Below, piece after piece: positions 1-6,759 of a stretch of 7,581 nt of DNA. Within the stretch, counting starts at the first letter, position 1. Every line of letters begins with the position of its first letter. The stretch lies in the NCBI GenBank assembly GCA_017400025.1, contig JAFQAF010000117.1, forward strand, positions 1 to 7,581, read 5' to 3'. The DNA is from Oscillospiraceae bacterium (GTDB lineage: Bacteria > Bacillota_A > Clostridia > Oscillospirales > Ruminococcaceae). Both the position numbers and the translations under genes were made by a program. Under the pieces are notes generated by a model, which searched no databases, had not been told where the DNA came from, and saw nothing but the letters and a program-made list of their open reading frames with translations.

Positions 1-926
1 ACGCCCTGCTGGCACATCTGGTACGCAGTGAAGGCCATGCAAAGGAAGCCAGTATGGGTATGACACTGGGTGGTGTGATGAACATTATTCTGGACCCCAT
101 CTTTATCTCCGGCTTCGGCCTTGATGTTGTGGGTGCGGCAGTGGCCACAATGCTGTCCAACCTGATAGCCACCTGCTACTTTATAAATCTTATCCGTTCC
201 CGCAAAGGCGAAACTGTTATAAATGCAAACCCGGCAAACTACACCGTGAAAATGGGTATACCGAAAGAGGTGCTGCTGGTAGGCCTGCCAAGCTGTGTGA
301 TGAATCTGATGGGCGTGGTGTCCAACATTACAATGAACAGACTGATGGCAAGCTACTGCAACGAAGCCGTTGCCGGTATAGACATAGCCAAGAAAGTGGA
401 TATGCTGGCCTTTGCCATTGCCACCGGTATGTCCCAGGGTGTACTGCCGCTGATAGGCTACAACTACTCTGCAAAGAACTACAGACGTATGATGGACAGC
501 GTAAAAACCACATTCAGATACAGTATGGTGTTTGCGCTGACAGCCACCGCCTTCCTGCTGACCTGCGCAGGCCCGCTGGTAAAGGCATTTATTGATGACC
601 CGCTGACTGTGCAGTACGGCCAGCTGTTCCAGAGGATTATATGCATCACCACACCGTGCGTATCAGTCACACTGCTGATAATCACAATGTTCCAGTCTGT
701 GGGCCGCAAGCTGCAGCCACTGCTGCTTTCAATGCTGAGAAAGGGCGGGCTGGATATACCGTTTATGATTCTGATGAATCATCTGATAGGCGTAAACGGC
801 ATAGCCTGGGCCACACCTATAGCAGACTGCGGTGCGATGACAGCCGCAATACTGCGGTTTATACCTTTCTGGAAAGAACTGAAAGTCAAAATGGAAAGCC
901 AAAATAAAAGCGAGGTGAAAATATGA
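1..926 (+). CDS. MATE-family efflux transporter, 5' end outside window
   Basis: This is the C-terminal part of a multidrug and toxin extrusion (MATE) transporter, an inner-membrane antiporter that exports organic cations or drugs using a Na+ or H+ gradient. The frame is open from base 3, so the true start lies upstream; the ATG at 54 is internal. About 307 residues are visible, against roughly 450 for the family. Numbering from base 3, the end of the N-terminal lobe carries NIILDPIF (27-34), typical of MATE proteins. A charged linker follows at about 65-90. The C-terminal lobe has about six hydrophobic segments and the family motif GMSQGVLPLIGYNYSA (142-157). The tail is lysine-rich and probably cytoplasmic. 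The substrate cannot be read from sequence. The stop overlaps the next ATG by 4 bp (923-926), so the two genes are probably translationally coupled. Isoleucine is often encoded by ATA, unlike in the pyr genes. Confidence 0.95.
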   Translation, partial: ALLAHLVRSEGHAKEASMGMTLGGVMNIILDPIFISGFGLDVVGAAVATMLSNLIATCYFINLIRSRKGETVINANPANYTVKMGIPKEVLLVGLPSCVMNLMGVVSNITMNRLMASYCNEAVAGIDIAKKVDMLAFAIATGMSQGVLPLIGYNYSAKNYRRMMDSVKTTFRYSMVFALTATAFLLTCAGPLVKAFIDDPLTVQYGQLFQRIICITTPCVSVTLLIITMFQSVGRKLQPLLLSMLRKGGLDIPFMILMNHLIGVNGIAWATPIADCGAMTAAILRFIPFWKELKVKMESQNKSEVKI

Positions 927-1552
927 AAGTAATAGGAATAAACGGAAGCCCCCGCAAAAACAAAAACAGCGCACAGCTGCTGGACAGCGCACTGAAAGGC
1001 GCACAGTCTGCCGGTGCAGAAACAGAAAGAATAGACCTTGCAAGTCTGGATTTTTCCGGCTGTATCAGCTGCTTTGGCTGTAAAAGACTGGGCGGAAAAA
1101 GCTTTGGCCGCTGCCGGGTAAAGGATGACCTGCAGCCGGTGCTGGACAAAATACTGTCTGCTGACGCCGTGATTGTGTCTGCCCCGGTGTACTTCGGCGA
1201 TGTGCCGGGTATGGTGAGAAACCTGTTTGAAAGACTGTGGTTTCCGGGCCTGCTGTACAGAAAAGACGGCCAGACAGCCTATGACAAAAAAGTAAAAACC
1301 GGGCTGATTTACACAATGAATGTGGCAGACGGCAATTTCTACAGCAATCTTATCTCATCCCACAAAGGCACATTTGAATGGCTGCTGGGCAAAACCGAAA
1401 CCATGTGTGCCTGCGACACACTGCAGTTTGATGATTACTCACTGTATTCCGGCGATATGTTCAGCGAAGAACACAAAAAGGCACACCGTGAGCAGCAGTT
1501 CCCTGCCGACCTGCAGAACGCCTATGAAATGGGCAGAAGACTGGCAGAATAA
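923..1552 (+). CDS. Flavodoxin-fold NAD(P)H-dependent FMN reductase family protein
   Basis: The 209-residue product belongs to the NADPH-dependent FMN reductase / flavodoxin-like fold family, soluble cytoplasmic enzymes that pass hydride from NAD(P)H through FMN to quinones, nitro compounds, metals or other acceptors. The N-terminal strand and phosphate loop read MKVIGINGSPRKNKNS (1-16), the FMN-phosphate signature. SAPVYFGDVPG (86-96) is the usual second flavin-contact segment. Between them, Cys47, Cys50 and Cys53 form a C-x2-C-x2-C cluster, with a further Cys at 64; such cysteines are common in clostridial members and may be redox-active or bind metal. Length fits the family. The start is supported by GAGGTG at 912-917, inside the end of the transporter gene. 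The natural acceptor is unknown; co-transcription with an exporter suggests, but does not prove, a role in handling a toxic or redox-active compound. Confidence 0.92.
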   Translation: MKVIGINGSPRKNKNSAQLLDSALKGAQSAGAETERIDLASLDFSGCISCFGCKRLGGKSFGRCRVKDDLQPVLDKILSADAVIVSAPVYFGDVPGMVRNLFERLWFPGLLYRKDGQTAYDKKVKTGLIYTMNVADGNFYSNLISSHKGTFEWLLGKTETMCACDTLQFDDYSLYSGDMFSEEHKKAHREQQFPADLQNAYEMGRRLAE

Positions 1553-1569
1553 CCCCCGGAGAAAGCACA

Positions 1570-2172
1570 ATGAATTTTGATGTAAACAGCCTGAAATGGA
1601 CAAGACAGCCGGAAAGCTGCACCATTGCAGAAAACAGAATAGAAATAATCACAAAGCCACACACTGACCTGTGGCAGAGAACATACTATCACTTCAGAAA
1701 TGACACCGCTCCGGTGCTGCAGCTGGAAACCAAAGAAAAATATTTTTCCTTTACAGTAAAAACAGCCTTTGAAAGCAAACACCGCTTTGACCAGTGCGGC
1801 GTGGTAATGTATCTGGACAGTGAAAACTGGCTGAAAGGCTCTGTAGAATATGAAAACGAAAAATTTCAGCATCTGGGCAGCGTGGTGACAAACAACGGCT
1901 ATTCCGACTGGGCCACCACAGCAATACCTGCAGATATAAAGGAAATGTGGTACAGACTGAGCCGCCGTGAGGATGATTTCTGCATAGAATGTTCCACAGA
2001 CGGCATAAACTACAGCCAGATACGCATCTGCCACATGCACAAAGGCGGCGGCAGGATACAGTTCGGCATTTATGCCTGCAGTCCGGAGGATTCCTCCTTT
2101 AAAGCCACCTTTACAGATATGGAAATTACAGAATGCAAGTGGGCAGCCCACGACGGCCAGCAGCCGGACTGA
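1570..2172 (+). CDS. DUF1349 domain-containing protein
   Basis: The 200-residue product matches the DUF1349 family, small proteins with a predicted concanavalin A-like beta-sandwich. The domain fills almost the whole protein (about 5-190). The most recognisable segments are FDQCGVVMYLDSENWLKG (73-90) and VVTNNGYSDWAT (105-116). There is no signal peptide or membrane segment, so a cytoplasmic location is expected. The biochemical role of the family is unsettled: related folds bind carbohydrate, and some members are annotated as regulators of glycolytic enzymes on weak grounds. GGAG at 1558-1561, 8 bases before the ATG, supports the start. The gene lies 17 bp after the reductase and is the last of the operon, followed by a strong terminator. 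No catalytic residues can be assigned from sequence alone. Confidence 0.88.
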   Translation: MNFDVNSLKWTRQPESCTIAENRIEIITKPHTDLWQRTYYHFRNDTAPVLQLETKEKYFSFTVKTAFESKHRFDQCGVVMYLDSENWLKGSVEYENEKFQHLGSVVTNNGYSDWATTAIPADIKEMWYRLSRREDDFCIECSTDGINYSQIRICHMHKGGGRIQFGIYACSPEDSSFKATFTDMEITECKWAAHDGQQPD

Positions 2173-2205
2173 TTATATATCATAAATCAAAATTTTACAC
2201 ACAGC

Positions 2206-2235
2206 AAAAGGCACCCTGCCGGGTGCCTTTTTTAT
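2206..2235. terminator. Bidirectional intrinsic terminator between convergent genes
   Basis: A perfect 11-bp stem, AAAAGGCACCC (2206-2216) and GGGTGCCTTTT (2221-2231), encloses a 4-base loop TGCC. On the + strand the T-run is long (2228-2233), so termination of the DUF1349 operon should be efficient. On the - strand the stem gives TTTT then GC, a weaker tail, serving the DUF4241 gene whose stop codon is at 2238-2240. Confidence 0.92.
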
Positions 2236-2237
2236 TG

Positions 2238-3278
2238 TCAGAATAAATCCGGGTTTACCATAGGCACTGCTATGCAGCAGATTTCTCCTGCACTGTCATA
2301 GCCGTAATAGGTGCAGTAGAAGCCGTCCCCCAGACCGGAAGCAACCATAACCATCCTGCTGCCGGTGTCCGGGTTTGTCCACTGGATATAGTCTCCGCCT
2401 TCCCTCTGCCATTGGGGCTGTGCGGCATAGCTGCGGGCAAAAAGCTCTGCAAAATAATCATCATAATGATTGCCTTGTGGGTTCTGTTTATACCAGCTGT
2501 CAAGAAAAGCCCTGTATTCCCGGGCAGTCTGCCGGTCGCAGAAGCACATCATGCCAGCATCAACCGGGAAGCCGTCCAGGTTTCCGTCTTTCAGCTTTAT
2601 GGCTGTTTCTTCTGTTGACTGTGCCTTTACAAATTTTACAGCTTCCGTATCCTTTATTTTCAGCATAGCGGTACACATGCGTATGCCCACTGTGCCGCCG
2701 GTGCATACGGATACCACCACCGGGTAGCTGCCCCGTGGCACCTGCTGTGCCAACACAGGGGAAAACTGCCCAGAGGGCAGGTAGGCCAGAGGGTCTGCGG
2801 CAATTACCCGGCCGGTAGGCAGGTCTGTATAACCCACAGTAAGATAGTTTCTGTTATCTGTTTTTACAAACTGGCTGTTTATTGCACCGGCTTCAATGGT
2901 GTCTGCTGTTCTGAAATCGTTGTTCTGTCTGATGCGGCTGTTCATTTCCTCCTGCTGGCGGGCGCGCCGCATCCAGTAGGCACGGATTCTTTCCACAATT
3001 TCTGTGGCGTCCTCCACTACTGTCCTGTCGGAGTATTCCTTCATATCGCTGAAAATATGGCCGCTGTGTTCCAGGCTGTCTTCCTCATAGCCGCCGCACA
3101 CTGCCAGCTTCCACTTGTCCAGCAGTGAGGTTCTGAATCTGAATATGTAATAGTGCAGGCCGTGAAGGTCAAACTCCCTGGTACACTCTATTTTATATGG
3201 TGCCTTGCCCAGCTCCTGAGGATGGGAAAGCCAGTTTATCATTGCTTTTTCTGCTGCTGCCAGCTGCTGCTTTTTCAT
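2238..3278 (-). CDS. DUF4241 domain-containing protein with an extra N-terminal domain
   Basis: The product (346 residues from the chosen start) appears to have two parts. Residues 1 to about 105 form a tryptophan- and tyrosine-rich region (WLSHPQELG at 16-24, CGGYEEDSLEHSGHIFSDM at 61-79) that I associate with uncharacterised clostridial proteins. A charged linker spans about 103-125. Residues 145-346 resemble the DUF4241 family: LPTGRVIAADPLAY (153-166), VPRGSYPVVVSV (180-191), VDAGMMCFCD (239-248) and SGLGDGFY (314-321), ending in a hydrophobic strand. There is no signal peptide or membrane helix. The function is unknown; I assign none. An in-frame ATG at 3341 would add 21 residues and has GAGGG at a usable distance. 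The start at 3278 is preferred because AGGAG sits 6 bases upstream (3285-3289) and a good promoter lies between the two ATGs, so its transcript would lack the first one. It is a single-gene unit, divergent from pyrE. Confidence 0.82.
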   Translation of the reverse strand: MKKQQLAAAEKAMINWLSHPQELGKAPYKIECTREFDLHGLHYYIFRFRTSLLDKWKLAVCGGYEEDSLEHSGHIFSDMKEYSDRTVVEDATEIVERIRAYWMRRARQQEEMNSRIRQNNDFRTADTIEAGAINSQFVKTDNRNYLTVGYTDLPTGRVIAADPLAYLPSGQFSPVLAQQVPRGSYPVVVSVCTGGTVGIRMCTAMLKIKDTEAVKFVKAQSTEETAIKLKDGNLDGFPVDAGMMCFCDRQTAREYRAFLDSWYKQNPQGNHYDDYFAELFARSYAAQPQWQREGGDYIQWTNPDTGSRMVMVASGLGDGFYCTYYGYDSAGEICCIAVPMVNPDLF

Positions 3279-3284
3279 ACTGTT

Positions 3285-3289
3285 CTCCT
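3285..3289 (-). promoter_or_regulatory. Ribosome binding site deciding the DUF4241 gene start
   Basis: On the - strand this reads AGGAG, 6 bases before the ATG at 3278. It is a better match to the 16S anti-SD than the GAGGG upstream of the alternative ATG at 3341. With the promoter at 3312-3340 it favours the shorter protein. Confidence 0.7.
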
Positions 3290-3311
3290 GTGCTGAATTT
3301 TCTGTATTTCT

Positions 3312-3340
3312 ATAATATACCTGCTGCCGGTTTTTGTCCA
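3312..3340 (-). promoter_or_regulatory. Sigma-A-type promoter of the DUF4241 gene
   Basis: On the - strand a -35 box TGGACA (3340-3335, 5 of 6 to TTGACA) is followed after exactly 17 bp by a -10 box TATTAT (3317-3312, 5 of 6 to TATAAT). Transcription would begin near 3305, giving a leader of about 27 bases before the ATG at 3278 that contains the AGGAG site. The boxes lie within the first codons of the longer possible reading frame. Confidence 0.6.
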
Positions 3341-3434
3341 TAGTATAACCCTCTTTCCAAAACGGAGCGGCTGCTTTAAACCGGTGCTTGCACCAGAATA
3401 CTCACTGATTTTACAAAAGTAACTGCCATAAATA

Positions 3435-3463
3435 TTGTAAACACAGTCTTTTAGTGTTATAAT
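3435..3463 (+). promoter_or_regulatory. Sigma-A promoter of pyrE with extended -10
   Basis: TTGTAA (3435-3440, 4 of 6) and a perfect TATAAT (3458-3463) are separated by 17 bp, and TG at 3455-3456 makes an extended -10 element. The expected start point is near 3470, leaving a leader of only about 29 bases with AGGGAGGA (3482-3489) before the pyrE ATG. The leader is too short for a PyrR-type attenuator, so any control would act at initiation or translation. Confidence 0.85.
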
Positions 3464-3498
3464 TATATAAACGTATAGTTTAGGGAGGAATAAAAACT

Positions 3499-4179
3499 AT
3501 GGAACAGTATAAAAAAGAGTTTATCCAGTTTATGGTAGACAGCAAAGTACTCAAATTTGGTGAATTCACACTGAAAAGCGGCCGTAAATCCCCATTCTTT
3601 ATGAATGCAGGCGGTTACGTAACAGGCTCCCAGCTGAAAAAACTGGGCGAATACTATGCAAAAGCTATCCACGAAAAATACGGTGATGATTTCGACGTAT
3701 TGTTCGGACCTGCATACAAAGGCATCCCTCTGGCAGTTGTAACAGCTATGGCATACAGCGAACTGTATGGCAAAGAAGTCCGCTACTGCTCTGACCGTAA
3801 GGAAGAAAAAGACCACGGCGCAGACAAAGGCAGCTTCCTGGGCAGCAAACTGCAGGACGGCGACAGAGTTGTGATGATCGAAGACGTTACAACATCCGGC
3901 AAATCCATGGAAGAAACAGTTCCAAAGGTAAGAGGTGCAGCAGACGTTACAATCGTAGGTCTGATGGTATCCCTGAACCGTATGGAAGTTGGCAAGGGTG
4001 GCGAAAAAGTTGCTCTGGATGAAGTAAAAGACCTGTACGGCTTTGAAACAGCTGCTATCGTTGATATGAACGATGTTGTTGAAGCTCTGTACAACAAAGA
4101 AGTAAACGGCGAAGTTGTTATCGATGATACAATCAAAGCAGCTATCGATGCTTACTACGAACAGTACGGTGTTAAATAA
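3499..4179 (+). CDS. pyrE: Orotate phosphoribosyltransferase
   Basis: PyrE joins orotate to PRPP to give orotidine 5'-monophosphate, the fifth step of de novo UMP synthesis, in the cytoplasm as a dimer. The 226-residue product has the type I phosphoribosyltransferase fold. The N-terminal hood contains FTLKSGRKSPFF (23-34), which contacts orotate. GPAYKGIPLA (70-79) carries the lysine equivalent to E. coli Lys73. The flexible catalytic loop DRKEEKDHGADKGSFLG (99-115) supplies Arg100, Lys101, Lys104 and His106 from the facing subunit. The PRPP-binding signature VVMIEDVTTSGKS (124-136) includes the acidic pair Glu128-Asp129. All expected key residues are present and the length is normal for the longer bacterial form. 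It has its own promoter and terminator and faces the carB-pyrK-pyrD-pyrF operon. Isoleucine codons are uniformly ATC, consistent with good expression. Confidence 0.98.
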   Translation: MEQYKKEFIQFMVDSKVLKFGEFTLKSGRKSPFFMNAGGYVTGSQLKKLGEYYAKAIHEKYGDDFDVLFGPAYKGIPLAVVTAMAYSELYGKEVRYCSDRKEEKDHGADKGSFLGSKLQDGDRVVMIEDVTTSGKSMEETVPKVRGAADVTIVGLMVSLNRMEVGKGGEKVALDEVKDLYGFETAAIVDMNDVVEALYNKEVNGEVVIDDTIKAAIDAYYEQYGVK

Positions 4180-4190
4180 CTGAATAATTT

Positions 4191-4225
4191 ATCCCCTGTG
4201 CCACGGTACAGGGGATTTTATTTTA
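4191..4225 (+). terminator. Intrinsic terminator after pyrE
   Basis: Stem ATCCCCTGTGC (4191-4201) pairs with GGTACAGGGGAT (from 4206 to 4216, one G-T pair) around a 4-base loop, followed by TTTATTTTAT. It begins 11 bases after the pyrE stop. There is no T-run on the - strand side, so it acts mainly on pyrE transcripts. Confidence 0.88.
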
Positions 4226-4316
4226 TATCAGTATATCAGCCTGTTGTACTGTAAAATATTCCGGGTGCCGTTTTCCCATAACTGCCGCCGGCTTTGAATA
4301 GCATACAGCAGATATG

Positions 4317-4349
4317 AAAAAGGCTTCTCCACAGGGAGAAGCCTTTTAT
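4317..4349. terminator. Bidirectional intrinsic terminator of the pyr operon (after pyrF)
   Basis: A perfect 13-bp stem, AAAAGGCTTCTCC (4318-4330) and GGAGAAGCCTTTT (4335-4347), has loop ACAG. On the - strand it is followed by five T (complement of 4317-4321), ending the operon 13 bases past the pyrF stop. The + side ends in TTTTATT and would also catch pyrE read-through. Between it and the pyrE terminator (about 4226-4316) I see no gene or clear signal. Confidence 0.92.
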
Positions 4350-4359
4350 TGTCTGATTA

Positions 4360-5058
4360 TTATTCAGCAAAGTCTGCCATGCAGCGGCGGTATGCTGCTA
4401 CTGGGTCTTCTGCTTTTGTGATAGGGCGGCCAACTACGATATAGTCTGTGCCGATTTCTTTTGCTTTTGCAGGTGTTGTAACGCGAACCTGGTCGCCTAC
4501 ATCACCGTCTGCAAAGCGAACGCCCGGTGTAACTGTGAGGAAATCTTTGCCGCATGCTTCTTTAACCATGCCTGCTTCCAGAGGTGAGCAAACGATACCG
4601 TCCAGGCCTGCTTCTTTTGTATTTTTTGCATAGTGGATGATTGTATCGTTGATGCCTGCGTTGATAAGCAGTTCTTTCTGCATTCTTTCTTCGCTTGTGG
4701 ATGTAAGCTGTGTAACAGCGATAACCAGAGGACGTGTGCCGTCTTCTCTTACTACGCCTTCCAGGGCAGCTTTCATCATATCGATTGTACCTGCAGCGTG
4801 AACGTTGACAATATCTGCACCCAGACCGGAAAGGCTTCTCATGCCGCCTTTAACTGTGTTTGGAATATCGTGGAGTTTCAGGTCAAGGAAAACTTTGTGG
4901 CCTCTTGCCTTTACTTCTTTAACGATGGATGGGCCTGCTGCATAGAACAGTTCCATACCGATTTTAACAAAAGGTTTTTCTTCTGTGAATTTGTCCAGGA
5001 ATGAAAGTGCTGTTTCAGCATCTTTAAAGTCCAGTGCAATGATTACATCTCTTTTCAT
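4360..5058 (-). CDS. pyrF: Orotidine 5'-phosphate decarboxylase
   Basis: PyrF removes CO2 from orotidine 5'-monophosphate to yield UMP, the last step of the pathway. The 232-residue product is a type 1 (short, bacterial) OMP decarboxylase with a single TIM barrel. The first strand reads IIALD (6-10) and VKIGMELF (31-38) supplies Lys32. The hallmark [10 protein letters not shown] (59-68) holds the catalytic Asp59, Lys61 and Asp64 network. The phosphate-binding C-terminal strands VTPGVR and IVVGRPIT are intact. Length is normal. The start is fixed by AGGAGG five bases before the ATG, in the 15-bp gap after pyrD. It is the last gene of the operon. The N-terminus begins directly with the first barrel strand, so no upstream extension is needed. 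Confidence 0.98.
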   Translation of the reverse strand: MKRDVIIALDFKDAETALSFLDKFTEEKPFVKIGMELFYAAGPSIVKEVKARGHKVFLDLKLHDIPNTVKGGMRSLSGLGADIVNVHAAGTIDMMKAALEGVVREDGTRPLVIAVTQLTSTSEERMQKELLINAGINDTIIHYAKNTKEAGLDGIVCSPLEAGMVKEACGKDFLTVTPGVRFADGDVGDQVRVTTPAKAKEIGTDYIVVGRPITKAEDPVAAYRRCMADFAE

Positions 5059-5073
5059 AACTTCCTCCTATAA

Positions 5074-5982
5074 TTAAGCCTTGCCGATAATATCGTTCAG
5101 GTCTTTGATACCGTATTTTTCCATTACGCGTGGCAGGTCTTCGATGATTTCCTTGCATGCGTATGGGTTTACAAGGTTAGCTGCACCAACCTGTACTGCT
5201 GTAGCGCCAGCCATCATCATTTCGATAACGTCTTCTGCGCTGGAAACGCCGCCCATACCGATAACAGGAATGTTTACAGCGTGTGCAACCTGGTAAACCA
5301 TTCTCAGTGCAACAGGGAAGATTGCAGGGCCGGAGAAACCGCCCATTTTGTTTGCAATGATTGGTTTGCCTGTTTTCAGGTCAATTCTCATACCCAGCAG
5401 AGTGTTGATCATGCTGATGCCGTCTGCACCTGCTTCTTCAGCAGCTTTTGCGATGGAAACGATGTCTGTTACGTTTGGTGACAGTTTGATGTAAACAGGT
5501 TTTGTAGTAACAGCCTTTACAGCTCTTGTAACAGCTGCCACGTTTTCAGGGCTTGTGCCGAAGGCCATGCCGCCGCCGTGTACGTTAGGGCAGGATACGT
5601 TTACTTCGATAATGCCTACCTGGTCTTCTTTGTCAATCAGCTGGCAGCAGTAAACATATTCTTCAATTGAGTAGCCGGAGATATTTGCGATTACTTTTTT
5701 GTTGAAGATTTTTTTCAGTTCTGGCAGTTCGTGGTCGATAACTGCGTGAATACCCGGGTTCTGCAGACCAACAGAGTTGATCATGCCCATTGGTGTTTCT
5801 GCAATACGTGGTGTAGGGTTGCCGAAGCGCGGTTCTCTTGTAGTGCCTTTGAAAGAGAATGTGCCCAGCATATTGATATCATAGAATTCAGCAAATTCCT
5901 TGCCGAAGTTGAATGTGCCGGAAGCAGGGATAACAGGGTTGTCCAGTTCCCAGCCGGACAGTGTTACTTTTGTGTTTACCAT
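5074..5982 (-). CDS. pyrD: Dihydroorotate dehydrogenase, type 1B catalytic subunit
   Basis: PyrD oxidises dihydroorotate to orotate with FMN. In class 1B it forms a heterotetramer with PyrK, which passes the electrons on to NAD+. The 302-residue product is an FMN-binding TIM barrel. FKGTT (44-48) contributes the flavin-contact Lys45. NSVGLQNPG (69-77) binds substrate. VNVSCPNVHGGG (127-138) carries Cys131, the catalytic base; cysteine rather than serine marks class 1. Lys166 in YIKLSPN contacts FMN, and the phosphate is held by GMGG (242-245) and VQVGAA (263-268). There is no N-terminal membrane helix, excluding the quinone-linked class 2. Class 1B is supported by pyrK lying immediately upstream. 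The ATG at 5980-5982 overlaps the pyrK stop by 7 bp, with AAGGAGG inside the end of pyrK, which suggests coupled translation and matched subunit amounts. Confidence 0.98.
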   Translation of the reverse strand: MVNTKVTLSGWELDNPVIPASGTFNFGKEFAEFYDINMLGTFSFKGTTREPRFGNPTPRIAETPMGMINSVGLQNPGIHAVIDHELPELKKIFNKKVIANISGYSIEEYVYCCQLIDKEDQVGIIEVNVSCPNVHGGGMAFGTSPENVAAVTRAVKAVTTKPVYIKLSPNVTDIVSIAKAAEEAGADGISMINTLLGMRIDLKTGKPIIANKMGGFSGPAIFPVALRMVYQVAHAVNIPVIGMGGVSSAEDVIEMMMAGATAVQVGAANLVNPYACKEIIEDLPRVMEKYGIKDLNDIIGKA

Positions 5983-6713
5983 ATGATTTCCTCCTTCAGA
6001 AGTACAGGACCTTCTTTACAGATACGTTTGTTGCCTGTAAGTGTCTGGCAGCTGCAGCCCATACAGCCGCCGAAGCCGCAGCCCATTCTTTCTTCAAAGG
6101 ACAGCTGGCCGGAGCATTCTGTGGCCTGTGCAATTGCCTTCAGCATTGGCAGAGGGCCGCAGGTGTAGAAGTAATCATAGCCTTCCAGTGTTTTTATAAC
6201 ATCTGTTACAAAGCCTTTTGTGCCGTAGGAGCCATCGTTTGTTGTAACGTAAACTTCACAGCCCAGTGCCTTGAATTCTTCTTCAAAGAATACATCGTCT
6301 TTTGATGTGTAGCCCAGTATAACAATTGGTGTAACGCCCTGTTTTACCAGCTCTTTTGCAACTCCGTACATTGGAGGTGTACCTACGCCGCCGCCGATAA
6401 CCAGAGGTTTTTTGCTTTCTGCAACAGGTGTGAAACCGTTGCCCAGACCTGTGAGAACGTCCAGTGTTTTGCCGGCTGTCATTTCAGCCATAGCTTCTGT
6501 ACCTTTGCCCACTACTTTGTAGATGATAGTGATTGTTTTGTCGTCCCAGTCACAGATTGAGATAGGTCTTCTGAGATAGAAGCCTTCTATCTGAATGTTG
6601 ATAAACTGTCCCGGTGCAGTGATGAAGGATGTGTCGCCTTCCAGCACCATATAGAAAACATCTTTTGCTATTTTTTTGTTTTCCATAACAGTATAAATAT
6701 TTCTTTTATACAT
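5976..6713 (-). CDS. pyrK: Dihydroorotate dehydrogenase electron transfer subunit
   Basis: PyrK is the FAD- and [2Fe-2S]-containing partner of class 1B PyrD and moves electrons from the PyrD FMN to NAD+. The 245-residue product has a ferredoxin reductase-like layout. A beta-barrel FAD domain spans about 1-100, with APGQFINIQ (33-41) and the flavin motif LRRPISIC (47-54). A nucleotide-binding domain follows, with IGGGVGTPPM (106-115) and YTCGPLPM (183-190). The C-terminal cluster domain has Cys212, Cys217, Cys220 and Cys232 as probable ligands in a C-x4-C-x2-C-x11-C pattern, plus an extra Cys222. All expected motifs are present. The ATG at 6713 has GGAG at 6720-6723; a second ATG nine codons in is less likely because the first strand (YKRNIYTV) is conserved in the family. 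The gene lies 54 bp after carB, behind a hairpin described separately. Confidence 0.97.
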   Translation of the reverse strand: MYKRNIYTVMENKKIAKDVFYMVLEGDTSFITAPGQFINIQIEGFYLRRPISICDWDDKTITIIYKVVGKGTEAMAEMTAGKTLDVLTGLGNGFTPVAESKKPLVIGGGVGTPPMYGVAKELVKQGVTPIVILGYTSKDDVFFEEEFKALGCEVYVTTNDGSYGTKGFVTDVIKTLEGYDYFYTCGPLPMLKAIAQATECSGQLSFEERMGCGFGGCMGCSCQTLTGNKRICKEGPVLLKEEIIW

Positions 6714-6731
6714 ACGGCTCTCCTTTTATAT

Positions 6732-6759
6732 TATGGCTGCCCTTTTCAGGGCAGCCGTA
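6732..6759. other. Hairpin in the carB-pyrK intergenic region
   Basis: A 12-bp inverted repeat (6732-6743 with 6748-6759, one G-T pair, core GGCTGCCC/GGGCAGCC, 4-base loop) fills most of the 54-bp gap. In the operon direction it is followed by ATAATATAAAAGG, not a T-run, so it should not terminate. In the opposite (+) direction it is followed by ATTTTGTTTTTATTTTTT and looks like a real terminator. It could stabilise an mRNA end after processing, stop antisense transcription, or control pyrK translation. Confidence 0.75.

Noticed and set aside
54..56. Transporter gene starting at this ATG
   Set aside because: The upstream in-frame residues (ALLAHLVRSEGHAKEAS) look like normal MATE sequence and the family is about 150 residues longer, so the gene is cut by the window edge, not truncated.
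1522..2151. A 209-codon open frame on the - strand opposite the DUF1349 gene
   Set aside because: It has a low-complexity Phe/Cys/Ala-rich composition and lies antisense to a gene with a good SD and clear family motifs.
3342..3347. TATACT (- strand) directly before the ATG at 3341 as a -10 box
   Set aside because: No -35-like hexamer lies at 16-18 bp upstream, and the TGGACA/TATTAT pair just downstream is a better promoter.
4317..4349. Possible PyrR-binding loop in the hairpin after pyrF
   Set aside because: The sequence lacks the conserved PyrR anti-antiterminator pattern and lies after the last gene of the operon, where attenuation would have nothing to control.
5731..6168. A 145-codon open frame on the + strand opposite pyrD and pyrK
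   Set aside because: It is cysteine-rich, has no recognisable domain, spans the overlap of two certain genes and has no ribosome binding site. It is a shadow frame.
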